Below, one piece after another: positions 9,675-18,800 of a stretch of DNA of 64,000 nt. How positions within the stretch are numbered: the first letter of the stretch is position 1; each line of letters opens with the position of its first letter. Source of the DNA: Candidatus Woesearchaeota archaeon (GTDB lineage Archaea; Nanobdellota; Nanobdellia; Woesearchaeales; UBA10216). Both the position numbers and the translations under genes were made by a program. The notes under the pieces were generated by a model that had not been told where the DNA came from, did no database searches, and saw nothing but the letters and a program-made list of their open reading frames with translations. Where the stretch lies: assembly GCA_016192905.1 (NCBI GenBank), contig JACPTG010000004.1, forward strand, positions 69,745-133,744. Reading direction: 5' to 3'.

Positions 9675-10090
9675 ATGGCAGGTCATATCAGGAACATGGC
9701 AGCAGCGGCATACTTAGCTGCAATAACTGCCGGGGTTGCGGCGTGCGGAGGAGCCGGCCAGCCGGCTACGACTCCTGGACCAACTCCAACCCCAACGCCT
9801 CCTCCAACGCTTGAAATGGTCTGCCAGGTTACCCGCGTTGGCGAGTTGGCTGAAAAAAAAGGCTCGGCCCTGTATCTTTAGTGGGGGATGACAGGGGAAG
9901 CGTAATTTATGCAAAATGCGGCTCAGACCAAACAGATGAGGCCTTCTTTTTTGTAGGCCCTTATTCCGGTGTAAAGGCTACTAGGGATAAATGGTATGTG
10001 ATTACGACAGAAAACCGCCAAGGGCCTTACAGAGGATTTCCTATAACAGCCACAGAACTTATTGCACCTCCACCATGGTCAAAGCAGTAA
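9675..10090 (+). pseudogene. Secreted/lipoprotein-like ORF interrupted by an apparent frameshift at an A8 run (9853-9860)
   Basis: Signal-peptide ORF 9675-9881 with a Pro/Thr-rich linker stops just after A8; the following frame (9854-10090) stays open to 10090; A9 would fuse them. Confidence 0.5.
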
Positions 10091-10156
10091 ACCGAAGCGC
10101 CCTTCCCATCGAAGTAATGGAAACTGGAAAGATTATTATAGTTTAGGCTGCACGGA

Positions 10157-10888
10157 ATGTTAGTGGACTTTAAGATCGTCGTGTATTGCCTTGTACTGGT
10201 TCTTTTGGTCGACAATTCCTCTGCTTTCCAGCCAATACTACCTGAACCTGACCCTTGGTTTAATGAATACCTTGTGTTTGACCAGCCATCAATTCCTCAG
10301 GGCGTTTCCATTGACGAGTCTCCACGCCTTTCATGGGACTACAATCAGCCTGAGATGAATGTTACCTACACCATATCCAATTCAGGCCAGAAGCCCTTTT
10401 ACTTTGTAGATATTTATGACTCAGAAGAGCTTTTTTATGAAATCTACGCCAATTCCGGGCTGGTTTATCCCTATAACCCTCTTTATCAAATAGCGGGAGG
10501 AAAGACTTACTATTGGACTCCTGATTTTGACGGGTCAGGCAGCAGATGGCAAGAATACGGAAATAACGTAACAGATTCTGGTTTGAACATTTATTACGAA
10601 GGGGGAAGCAGGAATATCAGGCAGGACAATCGGCCGCACGCTGTGAGTATTCCATCCCCCCACAATTTTGCAATTCAGGGGTTTTACCAAGGAACTCCAC
10701 ACAACCTTACTGGAAAGGTTGTTTACAAGCTTAATGGGAACTATAACCCCGATGCCGGAAAGAGAAGTGGTGGGCAATACCCTGATTATCACCAAACTGC
10801 TCCTGGCTGGGCGTATATTTTGGCACCTGCTGGTCTTATTGCCTTGCTGATAGGCGCAGTATTCCTTCTTAGAAAGATTCACAGGTAA
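10157..10888 (+). CDS. Secreted/membrane-anchored protein
   Basis: N-terminal hydrophobic signal and C-terminal TM (AYILAPAGLIALLIGAVFLLRKIHR). Confidence 0.65.
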   Translation: MLVDFKIVVYCLVLVLLVDNSSAFQPILPEPDPWFNEYLVFDQPSIPQGVSIDESPRLSWDYNQPEMNVTYTISNSGQKPFYFVDIYDSEELFYEIYANSGLVYPYNPLYQIAGGKTYYWTPDFDGSGSRWQEYGNNVTDSGLNIYYEGGSRNIRQDNRPHAVSIPSPHNFAIQGFYQGTPHNLTGKVVYKLNGNYNPDAGKRSGGQYPDYHQTAPGWAYILAPAGLIALLIGAVFLLRKIHR

Positions 10889-10920
10889 CTTTTTTATAGC
10901 TTCGATCAGTCCCTTATTCC

Positions 10921-12135
10921 ATGCTATTCGCCCACATGTCAGACTGCCACATTGGCTCATGGCAGAGGCATCCAAAGCTTTCAGGGGCAAGCACCGCTGC
11001 GTTTAAGCAGGCAATGGACATATGCATCCAGCGGAATGTTGACTTCATACTGATTTCAGGCGACCTTTTTGACACTGCTGTCCCGAATGTTGATTCGCTG
11101 AAGGAAGCAGTGCTCAAGCTAAAGCAGGTCAAAGACTCAGGAATACCCGTATATGTGATTCCCGGCAGCCACGACTACAGCCACTCAGGAAGAACCATGC
11201 TGGACGTCCTTGAGGGAGCAGGGCTTTTTGTCAACGTGTCAAAAATAAGGGAGGCGGGTGGAAAGATTACTGTTGAACTCGCAGAAGATGCAAAAACAGG
11301 AGCAAAGATTGTAGGATTGCCTGGCCTGAAGGGAGGTCTGGAAAAGTCATACTACCTGGACCTTTTCAGGGAGCAGCTTGAGGCTGCTGAAGGCTTCAAG
11401 ATTTTCATGCTGCACAGCGGAATCGAGGAATTCAAGCCCCCCCACCTTGAGCAGATGGAAGCCATCCCCCTGGCTTTCTTTCCGAAGGGCTTTAACTATT
11501 ATGCGGCAGGCCACATACACCACCAGTTCTCAGCCAGGGTAAAAGATTACGGCCTCATAGCCTTTCCAGGGCCTGGATTTCCAAACAGCTTTGACGAGCT
11601 TGAAAGGCTTGGCCACGGAGGCTTTTACATTGTTGAGGCCGCGGACGAGATAAAGCTTGAGCATGTCCCATTAAGGGTGCATAATTTTGCCTCATTCAAG
11701 CTTGACTGCACAGGCCTATCTCCAAGAGAAGTCGAAGCTGCCATTTTGAAATACGCCTCTGCAAACAATTTTGAGGGGGCGATTGTTGGATTAAGGCTGT
11801 CCGGGACCATCAAGGGAGGCAGGACATCTGAGATAAGGTTTAGGGAGATATTTGAATCCTTCCACTCTGCAGGGGCTTACTGCATCCTGAAAAACGCGCA
11901 TTCGCTCTCCAGCGAATTTTTCGAGGAGGTCAAGGTACAGTCAGGCTCGGTAGAGGACATCGAATCAGACCTGATTATTCAGCACGCCGGAAAGCTTTCA
12001 GCATCTGACGCTGCATTCACGAAGTCCCTCCTCTCTGCGCTGTCCGCGGAGAAGGAAGAGGGCGAGCGTCAGGCTGACTTTGAATCGAGGCTGATGGCTG
12101 ACTTTGACAGGCTGCTGTCAGGCCTGAAATTGTGA
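10921..12135 (+). CDS. mre11: Mre11/SbcD-like DNA repair metallophosphoesterase
   Basis: HMSDCHIGS, SGDLFDTAVP, PGSHDYSHSG, AAGHIHHQF motifs. Confidence 0.85.
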   Translation: MLFAHMSDCHIGSWQRHPKLSGASTAAFKQAMDICIQRNVDFILISGDLFDTAVPNVDSLKEAVLKLKQVKDSGIPVYVIPGSHDYSHSGRTMLDVLEGAGLFVNVSKIREAGGKITVELAEDAKTGAKIVGLPGLKGGLEKSYYLDLFREQLEAAEGFKIFMLHSGIEEFKPPHLEQMEAIPLAFFPKGFNYYAAGHIHHQFSARVKDYGLIAFPGPGFPNSFDELERLGHGGFYIVEAADEIKLEHVPLRVHNFASFKLDCTGLSPREVEAAILKYASANNFEGAIVGLRLSGTIKGGRTSEIRFREIFESFHSAGAYCILKNAHSLSSEFFEEVKVQSGSVEDIESDLIIQHAGKLSASDAAFTKSLLSALSAEKEEGERQADFESRLMADFDRLLSGLKL

Positions 12136-12322
12136 AAGTATTCTCCACTTCCACCCTGTAGCCCATCCTCCGCAGCTCTTCCGCAGCCTCATCGCTTAGG
12201 TGGGCGTAAACAGTCCTTATGCTTTCGTATTTTCTGATAACGGCTGCGTCCTTATCGCCAATAATGCCCTCTATCGCATCCATTTCCTGCTCTTCATTCA
12301 ATCTGACAAAATATCCTTGCAT
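12017..12322 (-). CDS. Small I9-propeptide-like protein (possible protease inhibitor/chaperone)
   Basis: MQGYFVRLNEEQEMDAIEGIIGDKDAAVIRKYESIRTVYAHLSDEAAEELRRMGYRVEVENTF resembles inhibitor I9 domains; directly downstream of the subtilase; 3' part is antisense to mre11. Confidence 0.5.
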   Translation of the reverse strand: MQGYFVRLNEEQEMDAIEGIIGDKDAAVIRKYESIRTVYAHLSDEAAEELRRMGYRVEVENTFTISGLTAACQSQPSASIQSQPDARPLPSPRTAQRGGTS

Positions 12323-12327
12323 TTTTC

Positions 12328-13482
12328 TCACCACACAATTCCTTTTATCAAATCAAGCCAACCAGGCTTTCCTCCCCTTACCATTGCATCCGCTCTCACA
12401 AGCCCTGCGCCGTATACATCCCTGTCTCCGTCGCCAATCTTTTTGGCAGTGCTTTCAACCAGGCCATACATGTCACCCTGGCCAGCAACAGGCAACGCCA
12501 AGGCGATGCTTCCTGAAACATGGGGGGCGGCCATTGACGTGCCGCTGAAAGTCGCATAGCCCCTGTTCAGATAAGCTGAAGCTATGCCCACACCAGGCCC
12601 TGTCACATCGTTTGTCCTGAATATGTTGCTGAACTCTGCATGCTCATTATCCCTGTCAGAAGCAGCAACAGCGATTACAGGCTCTCCAAAGGCGGCAGGA
12701 TAGCTTGCGTGAACGCCCCCATCATTGCCCGCGGCAGCGACAAGGATAAGCCCCTTTTCCGCAGCATACCAGCAGATATTCTCAAAGGCAGATGAGGCAA
12801 CAGGGCTCCCAAGGCTAAGGTTTGCGACATCCATTCCATTCTTTATAGCCCATTCAATCCCTGCAATAACGTTGCTTTCGGAGCCAGAGCCGTTCTCGTC
12901 CAGGACCCGCACAGCGTAGAGAGTACAGCCAGGAGCAACGCCATACTCCTTGCCTGCGCAGATGCCTGAAACATGCGTCCCATGGCCCTGCCTGTCAATC
13001 GGATCGCGGCTGTTACCCACGAAGTCATAGCCCTTATTGGACTCAAAGCAGCCTTCAATTTCCGGATGAGTATATTCTGCACCTGTGTCTATTATCGCAA
13101 CCTTCACCCCCTGCCCTGTCGAGTATTCCCAAGCGTCATACGCGCCTATGTTTTCCAGGTTCCAAAGAGAACCGGTTTTGGCCCTCGTTGCCTTCGGAAG
13201 GCTTACAGTCGCTGACGCCTGGACGTCCTTTATAATCCTGCGGAACTCGCCATTATGCCTGCCCAGCATCCTGCGGATGTCCTGCTGGGGAAGAACAGCT
13301 GAAACGTACGGGATACACTCGAAGACGTGCGTCACCCTGCCCAAATTCCCGATGGTATCTTCCGCTGCATCCTTGTCGCAAACCTCAAGCAACACCTCCA
13401 GGCTCCTTCTCCTGCCGAGCTCCTCCTCAAGGAAATGCTGCCTTGCGAGGTGCAGCGCATTACTCCTAATTACGCCAAACAT
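12328..13482 (-). CDS. Subtilisin-like serine protease (S8)
   Basis: AIIDTGAEYTHPE, HGTHVSGICAG, FSGTSMAAPHVSG catalytic Asp/His/Ser motifs; I9-like prodomain; no obvious signal peptide. Confidence 0.93.
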   Translation of the reverse strand: MFGVIRSNALHLARQHFLEEELGRRRSLEVLLEVCDKDAAEDTIGNLGRVTHVFECIPYVSAVLPQQDIRRMLGRHNGEFRRIIKDVQASATVSLPKATRAKTGSLWNLENIGAYDAWEYSTGQGVKVAIIDTGAEYTHPEIEGCFESNKGYDFVGNSRDPIDRQGHGTHVSGICAGKEYGVAPGCTLYAVRVLDENGSGSESNVIAGIEWAIKNGMDVANLSLGSPVASSAFENICWYAAEKGLILVAAAGNDGGVHASYPAAFGEPVIAVAASDRDNEHAEFSNIFRTNDVTGPGVGIASAYLNRGYATFSGTSMAAPHVSGSIALALPVAGQGDMYGLVESTAKKIGDGDRDVYGAGLVRADAMVRGGKPGWLDLIKGIVW

Positions 13483-13568
13483 CCAGAAATACGTACTTCG
13501 CCTTATAATATCCTTATGCCTGCGAAAAGCAAAAAAAATCGTGAAAAATACGAAAACTCTCCGGATTT

Positions 13569-13636
13569 GGCAACAGGATTTCCGATTTTCCGGGCTTTTT
13601 CAGGATTTATTCCGATTATTCCGGAACCCTGTTGCC
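13569..13636. repeat. Imperfect inverted repeat GGCAACAGG...CCTGTTGCC in a TCCGG-rich spacer
   Basis: Perfect 9-bp arms at 13569-13577 and 13628-13636, extended imperfectly (GGCAACAGGATTTCCG vs GGCAACAGGGTTCCGG on the other strand). Confidence 0.6.
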
Positions 13637-13675
13637 TGTTCCCTCCGGACTCCGGAGTGTTTCCGGGCCAGATTT

Positions 13676-14185
13676 TCATATTATGATTTTATCAGCAAGA
13701 ATTCTCCTGAACGCTATTTTCATCCAAGGGCTATAATCCTGACTTTCGCCGATGTCCTGAATGCTTACTGCCCTAACTTCCGACACCTCTGCGGGATTTG
13801 GCCTGAGAGTTCCACCATGCCTGCAGGACAACACAGAGCAGAGCTCATTTTCAGCGCCCAAGCCGAGGTAGGGGATGTTATAGTGGAATTTGAAATGGTA
13901 AGTGATTTCCCTTGCCTCAACTCCCAACTCCTCCCCCAGCCTTCTGGCAGCAGCATCCTCAACAGACTCGCCGGCGAATGGGTGCGAGGCAATAGTAGCG
14001 TCCCAGCACCCGGGCCACAGCCTCTTGCCCTTGCTTCTCCTGGCAAGAACGATTTTCCCATCACTCCTGACAAGTACCAGCAGGAATGCCCTGTGCAGGA
14101 TTCCCATCCCCTCATGGCACTTCTCCTTATCCTCAAGGCAAAGTTCCCTGTCGTTTTCATCAACAACGACTATTTTTTCTGTCAC
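13676..14185 (-). CDS. NUDIX hydrolase, type I IPP isomerase-like
   Basis: ILHRAFLLVLV...WPGCWDATIASHPFAGES...RRLGEELGV...ENELC. Confidence 0.8.
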   Translation of the reverse strand: MTEKIVVVDENDRELCLEDKEKCHEGMGILHRAFLLVLVRSDGKIVLARRSKGKRLWPGCWDATIASHPFAGESVEDAAARRLGEELGVEAREITYHFKFHYNIPYLGLGAENELCSVLSCRHGGTLRPNPAEVSEVRAVSIQDIGESQDYSPWMKIAFRRILADKIII

Positions 14186-14251
14186 TGAATAATTGAGGCG
14201 GTCACTCGCTTATAAAAAACTATATATAACTGTTTCATACGGCCTTCCCAC

Positions 14252-15634
14252 ATGGCTGAGGTAAAGGTTGGTCTGGAGGTGCACGGCTACCTTAATGCCA
14301 GAAGGAAGCTTTTCTGCCTGTGCAAGATTGAAAAGGATGCTGAGCCCAACACAAACATATGCCCTGTCTGCACAGCGCAGCCAGGAAGCAAGCCAATGCT
14401 TCCAAGCAAGGAAGCCCTGGACAGGATAATAGCCATCGGGCTGATGCTTGACTGCAGGATAAATTCCAGGCTCCTATTCCAGAGGAAGCATTACTCCTGG
14501 CCTGACCTTCCAGCGGGCTACCAAAGGACTATTTCCGGAAGCTACTCATTTCCTGTTGGCGTGGAAGGCTCATTCCTTGGAATAGGCATCACCGACGTTC
14601 ACCTTGAGGAAGACCCTGCCAGATGGGAGCCTGAAACAGGATTCGTGGACTACAACAGGTCAGGATACCCTCTTGTAGAGATAGTAACCAAGCCGGACTT
14701 TACCTCTTCCGAGCAGGTAAGGGAATGGGTGAAAAGGCTAGTCACCACGCTATCATATATCAAGGCAGTTGACCCTGAGATGGGAATAAAATGCGACGTT
14801 AACATATCAATCCCGCCAGCATTCCTGAGGGTTGAGGTTAAGAACGTGAATTCGATAAAAAGCATTGCCGCGGCCATAGACCACGAGGCGGCAAGGCAGG
14901 AAAGGATTGTTAAGCAGGGCAAGGCTGTCGGGCATGAGACCAGGGCGTGGAATGAGCAGCTCCAGGAAACCATTTTCATGCGGAGAAAAGAGCAGGCAAT
15001 GGACTACATGTACATCCCAGAGCCAGACCTTCCGGTCATAGATGTCTCGGAAGATTACAGGAAATCTATAGCCAAAACGCTTCCAGAGCGGCCGCATGAG
15101 AAAAAAGAAAGGTATGTGAAGAAGCTGGGAATTGACGCGACTGACGCAGACGTGCTATCATCAGATATACTGCTGGCAGAGCTATTTGAAAAGGTGGCTG
15201 AAAAAATAGAGCCTGTCCTTGCGGCAAGATGGCTCAGGCAGGAGCTGCTGCGGGTACTGCACTACAACAAAAAGGAGCTTTTCGAGCTGGAACTGGAAGC
15301 AAGGCATATCATAGCGCTTCTCAGGCTTGTCGAATCAAGGAAGATTTCAGAAGAAACCGCAAGAAGGCTGCTTGAAAAGCTGGCTGAAAAGCCCTTTGAA
15401 GTTGAGGAATACGTGAAAAAGGAAGGACTGGCTATAATTACTGGCTCTGCTGACCTTGAGAAAATATGCAGCGAAGTGATAGCAGCCAACGAGAAAGCTG
15501 TGCAGGATTACCTGAAAGGCGAGGAAAAGGCGCTCAACTTCATTGTAGGACAGGTTATGGCCAAGACGAAAGGAAGGGCGGATGCGAGGAAGTTGAGGGA
15601 GCTGATTCAGGCAAGGATAAAGCAAGCGGCCTAA
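14252..15634 (+). CDS. gatB: Asp-tRNA(Asn)/Glu-tRNA(Gln) amidotransferase subunit B
   Basis: VGLEVHGYLNARRKLFCLC; DYNRSGYPLVEIVTKPDF; RVEVKNVNSIKSI; Yqey-like C-terminus. Confidence 0.93.
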   Translation: MAEVKVGLEVHGYLNARRKLFCLCKIEKDAEPNTNICPVCTAQPGSKPMLPSKEALDRIIAIGLMLDCRINSRLLFQRKHYSWPDLPAGYQRTISGSYSFPVGVEGSFLGIGITDVHLEEDPARWEPETGFVDYNRSGYPLVEIVTKPDFTSSEQVREWVKRLVTTLSYIKAVDPEMGIKCDVNISIPPAFLRVEVKNVNSIKSIAAAIDHEAARQERIVKQGKAVGHETRAWNEQLQETIFMRRKEQAMDYMYIPEPDLPVIDVSEDYRKSIAKTLPERPHEKKERYVKKLGIDATDADVLSSDILLAELFEKVAEKIEPVLAARWLRQELLRVLHYNKKELFELELEARHIIALLRLVESRKISEETARRLLEKLAEKPFEVEEYVKKEGLAIITGSADLEKICSEVIAANEKAVQDYLKGEEKALNFIVGQVMAKTKGRADARKLRELIQARIKQAA

Positions 15635-15660
15635 TTGAAAAGCTCGTTTTTGCCTTAAAT

Positions 15661-15740
15661 TAATAATAGTGGGCTTACTCTTCGTGTACTAACGCAAGGG
15701 TGACGCAAGGGCATGTTAACAAGGGCAAACGAAGTGAACG
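15661..15740 (+). repeat. Dispersed intergenic repeat, copy A
   Basis: TAATAATAGTGGGCTTACTCTTCGTGTACT...GTTAACAAGGGC resembles 40441-40520. Confidence 0.5.
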
Positions 15741-15854
15741 AAAAACGCAGAGTCAGCCTGCAAGGAAATAGTTTAACTTCAACAATGGATGCAGGGTTTT
15801 CAACACCGCACAAGCAAGCATAAGCTTTATTAAGCGACTTAGTGAAAGCGGCAT

Positions 15855-18800
15855 ATGCAAAAAAGGGGGCAGATTGCGCTATTCCTCATTACAGGAGTCC
15901 TGCTCCTGCTTGCACTTGGCATTCTCTTCAGCCTCCATCGGCCGGCTCCAGAGGTAATGCCCGCGGTTGTCTCATTTGACAGCGTCGTAACCTCCACAAA
16001 GGCTTATGTTTCCTCATGCCTGGACAACGGCCTTAAGGAGGCTGTAGGGCTTAATGGCATTGGAGTTGAAAAAACACAACTCGTAAAATCCGACTTAGAA
16101 TCAGGCGTCCTGAGATGCGTGCAGGAATTTTCAGGCCCCCAACAGGGCTACAAAGTGGAATTTGGAAGCCCAAACACCCAGCTTGAATATTCCAGCTCCC
16201 AGATATCTGCCAACCTGAACCTGCCAGTAAGAGTATCAGGCGATGAAAAGGAGGCATCCTTCAGCGAATTCTCTGACTCGTACAAACTGGCTGAAAATGC
16301 AAGAATCCCTGTTGATTCCAACTGCCGCTCAACTGAGGATGCTGCACTAAGCATTGAAAACGAGGCAGCGCTGAGCATAAAAAAGGGAACCGAGCTGAGG
16401 AACTGCAATCCATCCAGCGGTTTTGTAGATTTATCCATGAGGAAGGTGCCGACCAACTTCAACCACCTGTCCAACCACAACATGGTGGGCAGCAAGGTTT
16501 ACAGGATTGAGCCAGCAGGCATAACCTTCTCCTCACCTGCCTCCTTTGAACTTCCCCTCAACGAGCTGGCAGGCTACAGGCCATCCAAGATAAAGGCAGC
16601 TGTCTACAACGAAAAAGCCAAGCTGTGGGAGCCGGTAAAAACCTTCGTGGACTACAAGCGCGGCCTGATTGTTGGAGAACTCCCGCACCTGAGCTATGTC
16701 TCATTTCAGGACAGCTTCCTCAAAGAGGACGCCATAGTCAGGACAGGATGGATTTACAGGTATCCCGCAGAGGGGGACCTAATATCAGCGTGCTCATCAA
16801 GGCTCAGCCCCAACCAGAGGTCATGCGCCACCGCAACCTTCAAGTTCACCATCAAGCCGTCAAGCCTCATTGCACGGAATGGCGAGAACCTCATCTATGG
16901 AATAGAGCCAACCCTTACCGAAGGGGCAAGGATAACCGGCGTGCGCCTGAACGGCGAGGCTGCTGAGATAGACAACGGGGAACTTAAATCCTCCAATTAT
17001 GCAGGGGGGCTTAACACCCTCGAATTCGAATTGCAAAACAACGGCGAGGGCTGCTGCGGCCTTTCCCTGAAGTTCAGCGCGTCAGGAATGTCAGAAGACT
17101 TCCTTGACTATTACGATTACCACCTGTACAACGAATATACTGTTGAAAAGCTGGTCCAGCCATCTGAAGCCAGCCCAGGCTCGCAGCCAGACGCAATAAC
17201 AGCATCGGCAGTTTACACTCCAAGAACCACCATACAGCAGAGAATAAATACCCTCATGTGCCCGGACTACCCGCTCCTTGAGAACTGCATGTCATTAAAG
17301 CAGCTCTCCACCAGCAGCAATGCAGCTTATTCAGAAGTCATGTGGCTGGTGGAGCGAAGGGGAGGCAACTATGGCGACCCTGGCTACAAGGGAGACAGCA
17401 TCTACCTGGACGAGCTTGAAGGATACGCCAACGCGAAATCAACTCCTGCGCAGGCATACAGCCAAACTGTTGACGTGGAGCAAGCACCCTCCCCGGAGGC
17501 TCAGGCCGCTGGCTGTACCCCCTATACGTGCAGGGCAGAAGGAAGATACTGCGACTGGTGTGCGATAAAAGGAAAAGGGTATGGGCCTGAGGCAGAATGG
17601 TTCAGGGCAACTGACTGCAGCAAACAGTACGGAGGCGACGAATCAGCAACCTGCGAGTGCGGCGACGGAAGGCACATATGCAAGAAACAAGGCGAGGAAG
17701 ACAAGACTATAAAATACGACGAGTGCACAGGCGCCAGCCCGGATAGGATGGTGTGCTCCAAATTCTGGCCGAACACACTAATACGATGCACAAACAAGGA
17801 CGGCTACGGCGCCATAGCTCAGATATGCGACAGCCCATGCGTGGAGGGAACATGCAGCTTCACGCCGCAGCCAACATGCAAAAAAGCCGATGACATAGGC
17901 AAATGCCGCTCAGAAGGAAGATACTGCGACTGGTGCGCAAACCAGGGCTCAGAATACCAGTGGACGAGGACAACCGACTGCGCAGGCCAGTTCAGCGGAG
18001 ACAGCAATGCAGTCTGCAACTGCAATGACGAGGACACGCGGATAAGACCTATAAGAAAACTGGTAACCCATGCGTGCAGTCTTGGAGACCAAACCAAGAA
18101 GGTCAAGTATGATGAGTGCAATGGCGCATCAGTGGGCAGCGTAAAGTGCAGCTCATACTGGCCTGACAGGCTGATAAGATGCAGAAGCCCTGAGGGATAC
18201 GGCGAAGTGATACAGGTATGCGAAGGCAAATGCCAGAAGGGAGGGCAGGGCGAGCCAGACCTATGCCCGAAGCCAAAACCAGGCTGCAACTCAGCATCTG
18301 ACCTCGGAAAGTGCAGCGAAGAAGGAAGATACTGCTCATGGTGCGCCAAAAAAGACCAGGGCTTTGAATGGGCAACCTCCACTGACTGCAACCAACTCCT
18401 CTCAAAGCCCGGCACGTCAAGCTGCGCCTGCGACCAAAAAGGCCACGCATGCACACTTGCTTATGAAACTGGGGGAACAGGAATAGTCGCAACTGAGAAA
18501 AAATACGCCTCCTTCAGCCAGTGCAGGGGCATTGACAAGGGCACTTCAGTCTGCGCAAACGACTGGTCTGTTGAATGCACAAACCCAGGCGAGGCGCTTG
18601 GAATCGTAAGGGAGGTATGCACTTCAGGCTGCAGGGCAGGCTCATGCATACGGCGGGCAGCCCAGAACTGCGTGAGGCCCACAAGGGGAATGACAATAAC
18701 AAGAGACACTGTACTCTGCGAGGGAACATACAGCCTGCCATCCCCAAGGTCGGCAGCGCTTATAGTCAAGGCAAACGGAGTCACGCTTGACTGCAACGGC

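Noticed and set aside
9760-9815. Pro/Thr tandem codons as a DNA repeat
   Set aside because: Short low-complexity linker typical of lipoprotein stalks; no regular unit.
13085-14188. Long plus-strand ORF of 367 aa
   Set aside because: Antisense to the subtilase and NUDIX genes, which have clear catalytic motifs; the composition is not protein-like.
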